Assembly (NCBI RefSeq): GCF_001684975.1
Contig: NZ_MAYH01000034.1
Coordinates: 310,001 to 374,000 of the forward strand
Source: Chryseobacterium artocarpi
Lineage (GTDB): Bacteria; Bacteroidota; Bacteroidia; Flavobacteriales; Weeksellaceae
Length of the DNA: 64,000 bases
Reading direction: 5' to 3'
The notes beneath the pieces are model-generated. The model was given only the letters and a program-made list of their open reading frames with translations. It had not been told where the DNA came from and did not search any database. The position numbers and the translations under genes are program-made. Shown piece by piece: positions 63,785-64,000 of the stretch; the stretch's first letter is position 1, and every line of letters begins with the position of its first letter.

Positions 63785-64000
63785 ATGAGATATACAGGAA
63801 GAATTTATTTTACAAATTATGAAAGATCAGATAAAGAAGTTGCAGATAACTTCATTTATCCCGTGATGTTCTTCATTAAAAATGAAGAAGGGAAAATCAT
63901 TAAACAGATTGCATATTCAGCTTTAGGAGAAAAGTCAGAAAGTGAATATGGAACTGGTGGAGGAACCGGAGGAGGCAATGGAATTGTTTTCCGCGCAAAA
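63785..64000 (+). CDS. Gly-rich protein, 5' part only
   Basis: The frame opens at an ATG 1 bp after the preceding stop and stays open to the window edge (72 codons). It starts MRYTGRIYFTNYERSDKE and reaches a Gly-rich stretch (GTGGGTGGGNG) of the kind found in fibre-like or appendage proteins. The tight spacing to the upstream gene indicates an operon, presumably a phage or accessory structural module that continues rightward. Confidence 0.7.
   Translation, partial: MRYTGRIYFTNYERSDKEVADNFIYPVMFFIKNEEGKIIKQIAYSALGEKSESEYGTGGGTGGGNGIVFRAK

Overview
The window looks like chromosomal DNA from a member of Bacteroidota, most likely a Chryseobacterium-like Flavobacteriia. This is inferred from the low GC content, the TAnnTTTG -7 promoter elements, the near absence of strong Shine-Dalgarno sites, several secreted proteins with type IX secretion (T9SS) type A C-terminal sorting domains, a class II HMG-CoA reductase, a short MenE, and the families of neighbouring outer-membrane proteins. 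No rRNA, CRISPR array or intact insertion sequence is visible. One tRNA (Gln, anticodon TTG) lies near the right end.

Layout. 0-7.4 kb holds secreted T9SS proteins (two lamin-tail-domain paralogues, a discoidin-like protein, a beta-helix protein) and a 1075-residue outer-membrane protein. 7.5-19.8 kb is housekeeping: dihydrouridine synthase, deoC with an Lrp regulator and a nuclease, trmD coupled to a type II NADH dehydrogenase, a GH25 lysozyme, a hydrolase fusion, a HAD nucleotidase, an ABC-F ATPase and a Gfo/Idh oxidoreductase. 20-25.4 kb covers iron uptake (TonB receptor plus PepSY membrane protein), a small barrel protein, and a divergent 1-Cys peroxiredoxin / MscS pair. 26-33 kb reads leftward: sucC, an aspartyl-protease-like gene, and a tight operon mvaA - small membrane ORF - secreted protein - DUF423 - ClC channel. 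33.1-38.8 kb is DNA-repair flavoured: a radical SAM/HhH protein, an unknown protein and a DUF4130 protein read rightward into a 1 kb non-coding tandem array. From the other side an AlkD-like HEAT protein and a peroxiredoxin-like protein read toward it, with a divergent HxlR regulator behind them. 39-54.4 kb includes pfkA, gapA, a LuxR-type regulator, an MpaB-type oxygenase, recA, an S9 peptidase and htpG. 55-62.3 kb includes an XRE regulator, a T9SS protein, an alkyltransferase-like protein, a deoxyhypusine-synthase-like enzyme, a GreA/Rnk-like protein, ArfB and MenE. After tRNA-Gln (62.35 kb) there is a frameshifted gene remnant and then two genes that look like phage or accessory structural genes, so the right end may be the edge of an integrated element.

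The most unusual structure is the array at about 35.67-36.71 kb. Eight perfect same-orientation copies of TGTGGATAA (the complement of the classical DnaA box TTATCCACA), plus degenerate copies, are embedded in diverged monomers of 111-151 bp with a 383 bp higher-order period. The box and its flank are invariant while the linkers have drifted, which suggests a selected protein-binding site. Candidate roles are a replication origin or a DnaA titration/regulatory locus. Strongly expressed genes on either side mostly read away from it (sucC and the mvaA operon leftward; pfkA, gapA, recA and htpG rightward), but its immediate neighbours converge on it.

A second theme is a family of dispersed intergenic repeats built from GCCACGAATnCACGAAT-type modules, found in at least six gaps and once as a palindrome of about 400 bp (57.59-57.99 kb).
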